The notes under the pieces: model-generated
What the model was told of the DNA's origin: nothing
Databases searched by the model: none
The model's input: only the letters and a program-made list of their open reading frames with translations
Position numbers and translations under genes: made by a program
NCBI GenBank assembly: GCA_044224515.1
Contig: JBGAKH010000013.1
Span: forward strand, 62,001 to 126,000
Source of the DNA: JBBATK01 sp044224515
Lineage (GTDB): Bacteria; Bacteroidota; Ignavibacteria; Kapaibacteriales; NICIL-2
Reading direction: 5' to 3'
Length of the DNA stretch: 64,000 bases
Shown: positions 8,444-17,908 of the stretch, piece after piece
Numbering within the stretch: the first letter of the stretch is position 1
Layout: every line of letters starts with the position of its first letter

Positions 8444-10963
8444 TTAGAAAGCGTGGCCCAGACTGATTTGTGCAGCCAGTGAGTTCATGAACGAACGATT
8501 GAAGATCCAAGAATAGCGCGGACTGTTGATCATTGGATCATAAACGTTGATGCCGATGTCAAGTCGTATCGGACCGGCAGGAGTGGCAAAGCGGAGTCCT
8601 GCACCTGTAGCCAGTGCCCAGTTAACCGGATTGACAACATCAAAAAATTGGGCTTTTCCGTATGCCGAGGGTGTTAGACGATTGAAGGCATTACCTAGAT
8701 CGACAAAAAACGTGAAGCCGAGACGGCGAATCTTATCGGCAAGAAACTCACCAAGCTCCGGATAGTACGGAAATGTATACCGCATCTCTGCGCTGATTTC
8801 AATGACGGAGGCCCAGCCCACATAATTCGCCAGATCACTGACATTCGACGGAAGCTTGGAGTCATCCGAAGCGGGATTGCCAAGCTGTCGCGAGGCAAAA
8901 GAGCGAATGCTGGATGCGCCTCCGGCAAAAAATCCGCGGTCAGCCGGGACGATATATTGATTGACAACTCCTGAGTCAGTTTCTGTGAAGCCACGCCACA
9001 TGATATGTCCACCTCGAATCTTCCACGCTGACGTCCACCGCTCAGAAATTGTACCGTAGCTATAAAACGAACCTAGAATGCGATAGTAGTTCGTCAACAG
9101 ACCAAAGGGGGTAAATTCAAACAGGAAGTTCTCGGTGTGTCCGCGTGAAGGATCGAAAATATCGTTTCTCTTGTCTGCATAGTAGTTAAAAGCCAAAGAA
9201 ATATTTGTGGTTCTAAATGAACCACTCGTATACTCATCGAGTTTTTTATAAGGGTCAAGCCGTTCCGTCAAATCGGCTCGAAGCTTTACGGTATCAACAA
9301 GGGGATTCGCACTCACAAACTGTTGGTAAGCGCGTTCAAATGCCCCGGCATAGTTGCGCGGTTTCTGTATTTCTCCCAGAAGGTCGATCGTTAAACGTTC
9401 AGTATTCTCTGCCAAGGGAATCTGTATGCCGGCATGCAGACCCAGGCTCGCCTCGCTAAAGGGATCGACGATATAACGATCCGCGTAGTTAGCTGAGGCA
9501 GTCCCATCAACACGATAGCGTCCAATGCGCATAATGTTTGGTTGCGCGTAATTCGCTGTGATCTCAAACTCTTTGTCAACACTCACTTTCGGTTCAGAAG
9601 GAAAGAGCCAGTGGACAATTTCTTTGTAAACACTATCGATGTGAATACCGCGCCAGGTGTAGCGACCATTGATAGACAAACTGTTTGCGTCATGAAAGAT
9701 GTTTCTATGCAACCAACTTGCTTCAATACCTGCATTGGTCAAGTTATCCGGGAAGGTGTTGTTTATAAACAAATTGAGACCCAAGTCCCACGAACGCTTG
9801 TAACTGCTGAACACTGTTGTCAGAATGCTATCTCCCGATTGCAAGGTGTCGATGGCTACGCGATCGAAAGGACCGAGAGAGCTGATGGCTGCTTGTGCTC
9901 TGCGCAAGGCACTAAGGTTGTAGAACTCGCCCGGCTTGAAGTCAAGCTGCTGTTGTTTAAGACTATTAACCACAAAGGGGTTTCCGCGCGTACTATCGAT
10001 AAAGCTGGTTGAACCGAACACAAAGCGTTTCAAGGGCTGTATGTAAATGGTCGAACTGTCTTGTTTGCGTATAGTGTCACTAACGGTAAGTGGAAGTTGA
10101 TCTTTGTAGAGGATGAGCTCTGCGCTTTGTGTTTTGTTGCCCACTGAGTCCTTGTTCTTGGGATCGTTCGCAGAAACGTTGGTAGACTGCGGTACTTGTT
10201 GGGCGCGCTCCTCTTCTAACTCTTTGCCGCTAAGTGGAAGTTGTGCCATTCGCGCAAAAGCATAACCGTTGTTGTGTAAGTGGTCAAGAATTCTTGCAGC
10301 AAGCAGATTCAATTGTGGCTCATTGTACTGCTCCCGTTTGACGTCGTTTGCCATCTCCACAATGTGCGTACGCAATTCGGGCGGGAGGGAATCGATTCCT
10401 TGTATAACGAGGTGTTCCAGTTTATACTGACTTCGCGGATAGATGATGAAGCGAAGAATGTTGTTACGTCGGTCTCGACTGACCTGAAAGACAAAGCGAA
10501 TATTCGCGTCATGGTAGCCCAATTGTTCAAAGAAGTCTCGCAGACGATAGACGTCGAGCGAAGCGACGGTGCGATCGAAGTACCGAAGCTCATTCATCGA
10601 TGAGCGCGTGTAGAATTCTTGCAGGGTCGTTGTGATGCGTCTTGGCACGTCGGGGTTCGCCATGGCTTCGTACGTGACGGAGCGAAGCAATCGACTCGTC
10701 AGTGAGAAATCACAAGCGCGCGAGTTGATCATGGAGAGTAGCTCTGTGTTTGAGGGCAAGCTTCCGCTCGTGCTCTCCGGGTGCAATTCGAATTGTATAT
10801 CATGAATTGCAAGGGCTCGTCGCTCTATGGACTTCGGCGGCATACGTCCTTCGCCTTTGTACGACGAAGCGTCCTGAGCGTATGCCGACAGCCAGAGACT
10901 GAGTCCAAAGACCAAGCTCAGTAGCAGCTGACGATGAGAGTACAGTGACGAAACACAACGCAT
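8444..10963 (-). CDS. Omp85-superfamily outer membrane protein (BamA/TamA-like)
   Basis: Predicted outer-membrane beta-barrel with periplasmic POTRA domains, about 839 residues. The chosen ATG at 10963 gives a compact signal peptide ending SLWLSAYAQ. A start 11 codons upstream (10996) is possible, and neither has a clear ribosome site. POTRA-like segments are visible at about 180-240 (LVIQGIDSLPPEL) and 320-385 (FKPGEFYNLSALRRAQ). The C-terminal half is the barrel, with the Omp85 hallmarks RSFASRQLG and GPIRLDIG, and the protein ends in F (SLGHAF), as usual for barrel recognition. Only two or three POTRA domains can be seen, fewer than the five of BamA, so TamA-like or another surface-antigen protein is as likely as BamA. 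It converges with the gene ending at 8258. Confidence 0.8.
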   Translation of the reverse strand: MRCVSSLYSHRQLLLSLVFGLSLWLSAYAQDASSYKGEGRMPPKSIERRALAIHDIQFELHPESTSGSLPSNTELLSMINSRACDFSLTSRLLRSVTYEAMANPDVPRRITTTLQEFYTRSSMNELRYFDRTVASLDVYRLRDFFEQLGYHDANIRFVFQVSRDRRNNILRFIIYPRSQYKLEHLVIQGIDSLPPELRTHIVEMANDVKREQYNEPQLNLLAARILDHLHNNGYAFARMAQLPLSGKELEEERAQQVPQSTNVSANDPKNKDSVGNKTQSAELILYKDQLPLTVSDTIRKQDSSTIYIQPLKRFVFGSTSFIDSTRGNPFVVNSLKQQQLDFKPGEFYNLSALRRAQAAISSLGPFDRVAIDTLQSGDSILTTVFSSYKRSWDLGLNLFINNTFPDNLTNAGIEASWLHRNIFHDANSLSINGRYTWRGIHIDSVYKEIVHWLFPSEPKVSVDKEFEITANYAQPNIMRIGRYRVDGTASANYADRYIVDPFSEASLGLHAGIQIPLAENTERLTIDLLGEIQKPRNYAGAFERAYQQFVSANPLVDTVKLRADLTERLDPYKKLDEYTSGSFRTTNISLAFNYYADKRNDIFDPSRGHTENFLFEFTPFGLLTNYYRILGSFYSYGTISERWTSAWKIRGGHIMWRGFTETDSGVVNQYIVPADRGFFAGGASSIRSFASRQLGNPASDDSKLPSNVSDLANYVGWASVIEISAEMRYTFPYYPELGEFLADKIRRLGFTFFVDLGNAFNRLTPSAYGKAQFFDVVNPVNWALATGAGLRFATPAGPIRLDIGINVYDPMINSPRYSWIFNRSFMNSLAAQISLGHAF

Positions 10964-11096
10964 CTCGCAATTTACGGACTTGATGCAGCTTGACATAGGG
11001 GGGGCCGGGAAACAAGTGCAAACGAGGCGTAAGCTTGCGCGAAAAAGAAGGATTTTGAATGAGAAGGAGAGTAACCCATCCGGCGCAAAAAGCCCA

Positions 11097-12356
11097 TTAA
11101 CCGAAAAGAAGAAAGTAGATCAGTAGAAATGTCAAGCAGTAGTGGATTAGGCGACGGAGGTTTCCGTAATGATGACGCAGTCGATCGTCGGCATAAACGA
11201 CGAAGAGCGTGGAGATGACAACAACCGGTGCCAGCATCAAGCCTGCACTAAGCGGCAGCGACTTGAAATACATACGTCCAAAACTTGAAAACCATGTTGT
11301 GCCGAAAAGAATAATAAGATGCACCACATAAATCACCAAGGACTGCTTCCCGAAGAGTTCAATCAAACGACGATGTCGAGACAGAAATTCTGAAGCGCGC
11401 GAGAGTGCAACAATGCTCAGTAGAACAACCGATTCGCGCAGAAACACTGTTGAGGGCATCGATCGTAGAATGTCTTGTTTTGGCATCCACGACAATAAGG
11501 GATCGACAAAGTACAGTACGGCACCGCAAAGAGCCAATACAGCACCGAGCGAGCGACTCAGTGATATCAAAGCTTCGCTTTGTCTCTCCCGTGGAACCGA
11601 GCGTAGAAGACTTCCCACTCCCGCCCCAAAGAACATGTAAGATGAAAAGGGAAATAGGGGAAAGTAACTTCCATGCGCGTAACTGAGCATAGAGCCTATG
11701 AACTCGGGGACCAGCGAAAACCACGGTACACCATTCAGCCAGGGAGAGGCGAAGCAGAACACTGCGCTCAGACCGAAACTTAGGATTCCAAACGTTTTAT
11801 CGGATCTGCAAAGGGCAGCCACGAGGGTTAGCAATGTCAAGCTTAGTGCGTTGTGCTGCAGAATGTTTAGCTGAAAGAAGGACTGCCAACCTGCTCTATC
11901 GACATATTGAAGGTGAAAGATGTTTGAGGCGGGCATCGCAAACAGATATCCTATCAGACCAAGTATCGCTGCCCACCTTATGCGTTTCCATGCCTGTTCT
12001 GCGCGAATGACTCCTCCACTTGAACGCTTGAGAGTTAACGCAAACAACATCCCGGAGACGCTCAAGAAGACAGGAGCCGTAAAACCTCGCAAATGAAACC
12101 AGATCACCCAAGGAGAATGGTACAGATCCATGGCAGAAGGTACGACCACTGCATCAAGTGTGTGACCCTGCATCATCATGATCATGGCCAAAACCTTTAC
12201 GGCATCCAAGAGTGTCAATCGTGAACGCTGTGCTTTCTTTACTGATGGTGGATGTTGTGAAACGACCTTCTCAACAACGTCGTTGAACGCAGTGTCGGAC
12301 TGCATTGAGGATGCTTCGGGTCCGGGTGGTGATGTGTGAGACCGATCAGTGGGCAT
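11097..12356 (-). CDS. Multi-pass membrane acyltransferase (DUF1624 / heparan-alpha-glucosaminide N-acetyltransferase-like)
   Basis: Integral membrane protein of about 419 residues with roughly ten hydrophobic segments. The first segment begins RLTLLDAVKVLAMI followed by MMQGHTLDAV. The loop WFHLRGFTAPVFLSVSGM is the recognisable signature of the DUF1624/acyltransferase-3-like group, in which a membrane histidine helps move acyl groups onto sugars. Substrate cannot be inferred. The ATG at 12356 is preferred. A TTG at 12407 in the same frame would add 17 residues and bring the start within 15 bp of the flhA stop, so the two genes are probably co-transcribed. No flagellar role is known for this family. 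Confidence 0.62.
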   Translation of the reverse strand: MPTDRSHTSPPGPEASSMQSDTAFNDVVEKVVSQHPPSVKKAQRSRLTLLDAVKVLAMIMMMQGHTLDAVVVPSAMDLYHSPWVIWFHLRGFTAPVFLSVSGMLFALTLKRSSGGVIRAEQAWKRIRWAAILGLIGYLFAMPASNIFHLQYVDRAGWQSFFQLNILQHNALSLTLLTLVAALCRSDKTFGILSFGLSAVFCFASPWLNGVPWFSLVPEFIGSMLSYAHGSYFPLFPFSSYMFFGAGVGSLLRSVPRERQSEALISLSRSLGAVLALCGAVLYFVDPLLSWMPKQDILRSMPSTVFLRESVVLLSIVALSRASEFLSRHRRLIELFGKQSLVIYVVHLIILFGTTWFSSFGRMYFKSLPLSAGLMLAPVVVISTLFVVYADDRLRHHYGNLRRLIHYCLTFLLIYFLLFG

Positions 12357-12421
12357 GATGTAATCTAGCGAGTGCGGGCTGCTTGACAAAACGCGAGACG
12401 CCGACAAGCTATCCCGAGAGC

Positions 12422-14590
12422 TTAAGACTCGAGCATGTGAGCTTGACTGTGATGCCCAAGGAGATTGCGATCCGCCGTCATGCTCACGATGACATCAACA
12501 TCAGTGTCCGGAGGCAGTTCGGTGTAACTGATTACATTTACGATCGGATAGGTAGCGTGAATCATGCGATAGACATACGGTCTAATCGGCGCCGAACAAA
12601 TGATGACCGGAGAGTAACCGGCTAGAGTGATTTCGTCGATCGCTTGAGCCAGAGACTCCTGAATCGTGCGTACGACATCCGGCGGAAGACCAAGTGTAGC
12701 GCTCGAGGAAGCAGCGTTATTGGTCTGCAAGGTCGTCGTCAACAGATTTTCCATTCCCTGGTCCACACTGATTGCATGAACCACTCCATTGGCGTCTTGG
12801 TAAAGACGCTTTATCGTTTCGGATAAGTTGTGTCGCACATATTCCGTGAGTACGTCCACATTCTTCGTGATTTTCGAATACTCTAGTAGCGCTTCACTGA
12901 TGATGGGCAGATCGCGAACAGGCACACCCTCACGCAGCAAGTTCTGCAGTACTTTTTGCAGCATACCAATTGCCAAATTCTCGGGCGACATCTCATCAAC
13001 CAATGCGGCGTAGTCTTTCTTCATGTTTTCGATGAGCTGCTTCACATCCTGTCTGGTCAACAGTTTATCTGCATTTCGCTTCAACAACTCAGTCAAATGC
13101 GTCGCAAGAACAGTTGGAGACTCCACAACAGTGAAACCGTTGATCTCTGCATTCTCACGCTCGGATTGTGCTATCCAGGTTGCCGGCAAACCAAATACGG
13201 GTTCCGTGACATTAATACCCTGAACTTCGCCATCGGCAGTGCCCGGATTCATGGCGAGCATCATTCCCGGATAGAGACGATTTCGCGCAATCACATTGCC
13301 ACGCAGCTTCACGATATACTCCTCAGCATCGAGGTTCAGGTTGTCGCGAACTCGTACCGGCGGTAAAATGATACCGAGTTCCCCGGCGAGTTGCTTTCGA
13401 ATGTTTGTTATGCGTTTGAAGACATCGCCGCCCTGTGTCTCATCCACGAGTTGTATGAGACCGTATCCCAGTTCAACTTCCACAGGATCAATTTTTAGGA
13501 GCTCCTCAACAGGTGCCTCCTCCTTGTCTTTCTTCGAATCATCTGCCTCCAACAGCTTGGCGGCTTCTTGCTCAGCCTTCTCTTTACGTTCGCTTTGTAA
13601 ACTAAAGTATCCTAGTGTTCCTGCAGACGTTGCGAGTAATGCAAAAGGTAGGAGAGGGAATCCCGGGAGGATACCCATCAGCAGCATAACCGACGCCACG
13701 ATGAAGAGCGGTCGCGCTTTAGAGGCAAATTGCTTTGTAAGTTCGTTTTCGAGCTTGTCGCCACTCGATGTTCGAGTAATCAACAAACCCGCAGCCACTG
13801 AGATCAAGAGGGCCGGGATCTGCGATACAAGTCCGTCACCCACCGTTAAGATGGTGTAGGTTTTAATAGCGGTTGCAATGTCCATTCCACGCTGCAATAC
13901 ACCAATGGCAAAACCACCCAAGATGTTGATCGCAGTAATAATGAGAGCTGCCACAGCATCTCCCTTAACGAATTTCGACGCTCCGTCCATGGCGCCATGA
14001 AACTCAGCTTCGTGCTGCAAGCGTTCACGACGACGTCGCGCTTCCTTTTCGTCGATGAATCCGGAATTCAAATCCGCGTCGATACTCATCTGTTTACCGG
14101 GCAAGGCGTCCAATGTAAAACGAGCAGCCACTTCGGCAATACGCGTCGAACCTTTGATGATCACCACAAAGTTGATGACCAACAGGATGATAAAGACAAT
14201 GATACCGACAATGAAGTTTCCGGCAACAACGAACGAGCCGAAGGCATGAATGAGGTTCCCCGCCACACCCTCGCCCAAGATCAGACGAGTTGTTGCAATG
14301 TTCAAGCCTAAGCGAAAAAGTGTCGTAATAAGAAGCACGGTCGGAAAGGAACTCATTTCGAGAGCAGAGTTCAAGTAGACCGAAACCATGAGAACGAGGA
14401 CCGAAATTGTAAGACTAAGTCCTAAGAATACATCCAATAGGAAGGGGTTTAGCGGCAGTACCAGCAAGCCCAATACAGCAAGAATACCGACGGCAAGGAA
14501 CACGTCCTTGTGCTCGCCGATTCTATTTAAAGTCGAAACAATGCCGCTCATGCCGCCCGTTTCAACTGTTCCTGATTGTTCTGATGCCAT
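12422..14590 (-). CDS. flhA: Flagellar biosynthesis protein FlhA (FHIPEP family export gate)
   Basis: Central export-gate component of the flagellar type III secretion apparatus, 722 residues, the usual FlhA length. The N-terminal half (about 25-345) has about eight transmembrane segments. Within it is the family signature region, with GSTRIAEVAARFTLDALPGK, MSIDADLNSGFID and GAMDGASKFVKGD. TVGDGLVSQIPALLIS follows. The cytoplasmic half (about 360-722) binds substrates and chaperones in known homologues. The match is closer to flagellar FlhA than to injectisome SctV, but sequence reading alone cannot fully separate them. No flhB, fliPQR, flhF or other flagellar genes lie next to it; its downstream neighbour is an acyltransferase and upstream is a Mg2+ ATPase. 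Confidence 0.9.
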   Translation of the reverse strand: MASEQSGTVETGGMSGIVSTLNRIGEHKDVFLAVGILAVLGLLVLPLNPFLLDVFLGLSLTISVLVLMVSVYLNSALEMSSFPTVLLITTLFRLGLNIATTRLILGEGVAGNLIHAFGSFVVAGNFIVGIIVFIILLVINFVVIIKGSTRIAEVAARFTLDALPGKQMSIDADLNSGFIDEKEARRRRERLQHEAEFHGAMDGASKFVKGDAVAALIITAINILGGFAIGVLQRGMDIATAIKTYTILTVGDGLVSQIPALLISVAAGLLITRTSSGDKLENELTKQFASKARPLFIVASVMLLMGILPGFPLLPFALLATSAGTLGYFSLQSERKEKAEQEAAKLLEADDSKKDKEEAPVEELLKIDPVEVELGYGLIQLVDETQGGDVFKRITNIRKQLAGELGIILPPVRVRDNLNLDAEEYIVKLRGNVIARNRLYPGMMLAMNPGTADGEVQGINVTEPVFGLPATWIAQSERENAEINGFTVVESPTVLATHLTELLKRNADKLLTRQDVKQLIENMKKDYAALVDEMSPENLAIGMLQKVLQNLLREGVPVRDLPIISEALLEYSKITKNVDVLTEYVRHNLSETIKRLYQDANGVVHAISVDQGMENLLTTTLQTNNAASSSATLGLPPDVVRTIQESLAQAIDEITLAGYSPVIICSAPIRPYVYRMIHATYPIVNVISYTELPPDTDVDVIVSMTADRNLLGHHSQAHMLES

Positions 14591-14783
14591 TGGAGTACAC
14601 AGAGTTAGCGCTACAGAGCAGTCGTCAGCAACAACACTGAAGACTTCGCTCGGCTAGCATATTGCAATCTCTGTGCCACCTTAGGTCTTAGGATTAGCAC
14701 AGCCCGGGTGGGTGGCAGAACGGCGTCCTTCCATCGACTTCGTTAGTGGACTATTCCTTGTGCACGAGTTCTGCGACGGTGTC

Positions 14784-14820
14784 TCTTATTATGCGGCTGC
14801 TTTGCAGCCGCATAATAAGA
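14784..14820. repeat. Long perfect palindrome between mgtA-like gene and flhA
   Basis: A 17-bp perfect stem (TCTTATTATGCGGCTGC and its complement) around the loop TTT. It lies 36 bp past the stop of the Mg2+ ATPase and can act as that gene's terminator, although no T-run follows on the minus strand; on the plus strand CTTTTT follows about 6 bases later. The outer arm GCATAATAA recurs at other hairpins in the window. Confidence 0.7.
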
Positions 14821-14855
14821 ACGACTCTTTTTGGTGTGTTACACGTTGTAGGTTA

Positions 14856-17528
14856 TTACAACCACTGTTTGTATCGCCGAATGTACAAACTCTTAACGAT
14901 CTGCAGCAGGAGACAATAACAAAGAAGTATAATGCAGAGCCACAACAGGTACCACGGAGGCAGTGCTTGCATGTGCAGCGCAGGTGCTAGAGGAGAAAAG
15001 GGTAGGGCCAACGCAGTGGCGACGGTAACAACGGAGAAGCTCGACATAGTACGACTTGCACGACTTTGAAGAAAGGGGATTTTAGTCGTTCGAATCACAT
15101 GCACGATGAGAACTTGCGAGAGCATTCCTTCGACAAACCAGCCACTCTGAAAGAGCGCTTGGTGTTTTGGTGTATTTGCGGCAAAGATCCAGAAGAGTAC
15201 AGCGAAAGTGATAAAGTCGAAGAGAGAGGAGAGTGGTCCTATATGGATCATAAATCGCGAGATATCACCGGCGTCCCAACGGCGCGGCTTCGCAGTATAC
15301 TCGTCGTCTACACGATCCCATGGAATGCTGATTTGCGAAAAATCGTAGAGCAGGTTTTGGAGTAAGATCTGGATGGGTCGCATCGGCAAGAATGGAAGCA
15401 GAGCTGAAGCCCCGATCATCGAAAACATGTTGCCGAAGTTGGAACTGGTCGCCATCTTGATGTACTTCATGATGTTACCAAAAGTCAAGCGCCCAACTTG
15501 TACCGCGGAACCAAGTACCTGAAGGTCTTTGTCGAGCAAGATGACATCCGCGCTTTCCTTCGCGATGTCCACTGCCGTATCGACACTAATCCCAACGTCG
15601 GCGTGTTTTAGCGCTGCCGCATCGTTAATACCATCGCCCATGAAGCCAACGGTATGTCCGGCAGTCTGTAAACATGTAATAATGCGCTGCTTCTGGAGTG
15701 GACTGAGCTTTGCACATATCGAGCTTCGAGTTAATGCCTCTTGAAGAGCTTCTTCCGACATTGTCTGAATATCGGATCCTAAGAGAACCGCGTCTGCCGG
15801 AATTCCAAGATCTCTGCAAATCCGTGCGCAAACCACTTCATTGTCTCCGGTTAGAACTTTGAGTTCGATGCCAGCCTGCTGCAAGGACTCTATGGCCTGC
15901 GCTGCACTTGCCTTCGGTGGATCCAAAAAGCCAATGAATCCCGCAAGTATCAAGTCCTTTTCATCACTGAGGGAGTAGTTCAGCTCTTTGCGCTCGTCTT
16001 CACGCACTGCTATGATCAAGACTCTCAGACCGTCGCTATTCAGCTCGCGACTTCTCTGCTGAATGGCTTCGCGCATCGATGCATCTAGCGGGATAACTCG
16101 GTCCTCTTGAATCTGTAGTAGTCTGTCATCGCCGGGGTCGAAGGCAGCACTGCAGATTGCAAGCATCTCTTCAACAGCACCCTTGCAGATCAGGAGATGT
16201 TTGCCATTACTCTGTTCCAAAACGACCGACATGCGACGTCGCTCAAAATCGAATGGCAACTCGTCGACCTTTCTAAATCGCTCGTCAATCTTATGGGTGC
16301 TACGTATCTCCTCATGTTCTAGCACGGCTTTGTCCATCACGCTCCGCAATCCGGTTTGATGGTACGCGTTGAGGTATGCCCACTGTAAGACCTCCGGATC
16401 TTCCTCTCCGTACACGTTGAGTGCGCGCTTTAGGACTATTTTGTCGAGTGTGAGAGTCCCTGTTTTGTCCGTACAAAGAACATCCATTGCGCCTATGTTC
16501 TGGATAGCGGAGAGTCTCTTAACGATGACGCGTTTCCTTGACATTATAACAGCGCCACGCGCAAGGTTTGTACTGACGATCATGGGAAGCATTTCAGGTG
16601 TCAAGCCAACTGCCACGCTCACGGCAAAGAGCAGGGCATCCGTCCAGTTCTGCTTTGTGAGGCCATTGACGAGAAAAACTAAGGGTACCATAATCATCAT
16701 GTAGCGCATCAGCACGTAGCTTAAAGAGCGAACATCACGATCAAAGCTACTTTCGTTCGCACTAGAGTCAAGTTCGGAGCTGATGTCGGAGAGGAGACAG
16801 TTCCTACCGGTATTCACGACCAATACGGTTGCCGACCCAGAAGCTACTGTACTCCCCATAAAGCACAAGTTCGCTCGCTCCTGAACCGGTGTACGGCTAC
16901 GAGTACACGCCGACGCGGATTTCTCGACAGGAAGTGACTCACCGCTAAGTAGTGACTCGCTAAGAAAGAGATCCTTTGAGCGCAGCACGCGACAATCAGC
17001 GGGTATCAGGTCGCCGGCGGAAAGGAGAATGCAATCACCGGGAACGACATCTTCCAAGTGCACTTCCATGCTTTGTCCTTCGCGAAGAACGCTAGTCGTT
17101 GTTTGAATCATCTTCTTCAGCGCCTCTGCGGCACGAGAACTTCGAAATTCTTGCCAGAATCGGAGCAACGAGCTGAGAAGAATCATGGTTCCCAGTACGC
17201 TCACAGTTTTGTAGTCGGGCGCGCCTTCGACGGACAACGCAACATCGCTAATCAGCGAGACGACGATAATGCCTGCAAGTACCGCATTGAAGGGAAAGAG
17301 AAAGGAACGTACGAGTTGGTGGAACCAACTTGGAGCTTGTTTTAGCTCAGGGGTGTTTTGACCGTAGAGCAGAAGACGACGTTGAGACTCCTCCTTCGTC
17401 AAACCTTGCACAGAGCTGCCAAGAAGATCCAGAGCGTGCTCAACTGACTGCTCGGAACAGCTTCGAAGCAGATCCGAAGCACCCTCGTTCACAGAGTGAT
17501 GCTTAGCCGTTTGATGCGCGCTCGTCAT
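14856..17528 (-). CDS. mgtA: Magnesium-importing P-type ATPase (MgtA/MgtB type)
   Basis: Inner-membrane P3B-type ATPase for Mg2+ uptake, 890 residues, the usual length. It has the phosphorylation motif DKTGTLT near residue 352, the LTGDNEVVCARICRDLG segment, and the hinge GDGINDAAALKHADVGISV near 634. The membrane segment before the phosphorylation site reads VGLTPEMLPMIV, diagnostic for the Mg2+ subgroup. The C-terminal membrane region has NLLYDFSQISIPWD, also MgtA-specific. A candidate Bacteroidota promoter with an overlapping inverted repeat lies about 130 bp upstream (17653-17689). A long hairpin follows the stop. The N-terminal extension (about 45 residues) is low in recognisable features. 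Confidence 0.93.
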   Translation of the reverse strand: MTSAHQTAKHHSVNEGASDLLRSCSEQSVEHALDLLGSSVQGLTKEESQRRLLLYGQNTPELKQAPSWFHQLVRSFLFPFNAVLAGIIVVSLISDVALSVEGAPDYKTVSVLGTMILLSSLLRFWQEFRSSRAAEALKKMIQTTTSVLREGQSMEVHLEDVVPGDCILLSAGDLIPADCRVLRSKDLFLSESLLSGESLPVEKSASACTRSRTPVQERANLCFMGSTVASGSATVLVVNTGRNCLLSDISSELDSSANESSFDRDVRSLSYVLMRYMMIMVPLVFLVNGLTKQNWTDALLFAVSVAVGLTPEMLPMIVSTNLARGAVIMSRKRVIVKRLSAIQNIGAMDVLCTDKTGTLTLDKIVLKRALNVYGEEDPEVLQWAYLNAYHQTGLRSVMDKAVLEHEEIRSTHKIDERFRKVDELPFDFERRRMSVVLEQSNGKHLLICKGAVEEMLAICSAAFDPGDDRLLQIQEDRVIPLDASMREAIQQRSRELNSDGLRVLIIAVREDERKELNYSLSDEKDLILAGFIGFLDPPKASAAQAIESLQQAGIELKVLTGDNEVVCARICRDLGIPADAVLLGSDIQTMSEEALQEALTRSSICAKLSPLQKQRIITCLQTAGHTVGFMGDGINDAAALKHADVGISVDTAVDIAKESADVILLDKDLQVLGSAVQVGRLTFGNIMKYIKMATSSNFGNMFSMIGASALLPFLPMRPIQILLQNLLYDFSQISIPWDRVDDEYTAKPRRWDAGDISRFMIHIGPLSSLFDFITFAVLFWIFAANTPKHQALFQSGWFVEGMLSQVLIVHVIRTTKIPFLQSRASRTMSSFSVVTVATALALPFSPLAPALHMQALPPWYLLWLCIILLCYCLLLQIVKSLYIRRYKQWL

Positions 17529-17908
17529 AGGAACACTGCTCCATGGATGGACTACTCAATTGATTGGCTCGGGTCGCAGCGGAATCGGAGTCAGTAGTTC
17601 GCAAGACTCAGCATACTCATGAACTCAACGATCCTGCTTGGTCTGCATAGACTGCACTGCAAAATTAGGTAGGAGTGCAATGAGTAAAAGCTGAAATTGG
17701 ATCAACCGGTCTTAGCCATACAGCATCGAATTCCGTATGTTATCCTTCGGACGAAACATTCCCTCTGCAGGAGCGTATGCGGGAGTGCCGTTAACCATGA
17801 ATGGGGAATTGGGAGATAGTGAATAGCAGATGTGGAGTGACGCAGAGAGAGCCACAGTACTACCTACCGAAGCATATAATTAAAGACCTAACTTTTTGGA
17901 GATACACT
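17529..17908. other. Divergent intergenic region between Mg2+ ATPase and ABC transporter
   Basis: 380 bp. It holds the candidate mgtA promoter and inverted repeat at 17653-17689. The stretch 17700-17905 is open in several frames, but none looks like a real gene. I looked for an M-box-like Mg2+ riboswitch upstream of the ATPase and saw no match to its conserved stretches. Confidence 0.4.
17653..17689 (-). promoter_or_regulatory. Candidate mgtA promoter with overlapping inverted repeat
   Basis: On the minus strand, TAATTTTG (17660-17667) matches the Bacteroidota -7 element TAnnTTTG exactly. A TTTT at the -33 position (17686-17689) lies 18 nt further upstream. An inverted repeat TGCACT ... AGTGCA (17653-17658 and 17674-17679, 15-nt spacer) brackets the -7 element, where a repressor could block the polymerase. 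The predicted transcript start is near 17653, leaving a 5' leader of about 125 nt. Confidence 0.45.

Noticed and set aside
12422..14590. Injectisome export gate (SctV) instead of FlhA
   Set aside because: Length and the family-signature region fit flagellar FlhA better, and no injectisome genes are visible. The distinction would need a phylogeny.
17529..17660. M-box-type Mg2+ riboswitch in the mgtA leader
   Set aside because: The conserved M-box segments could not be found by eye in the roughly 125-nt leader.
17801..17908. 36-codon upstream extension of the ABC ATPase
   Set aside because: No family similarity in the extension; the ATG at 17909 gives the standard ABC N-terminus.
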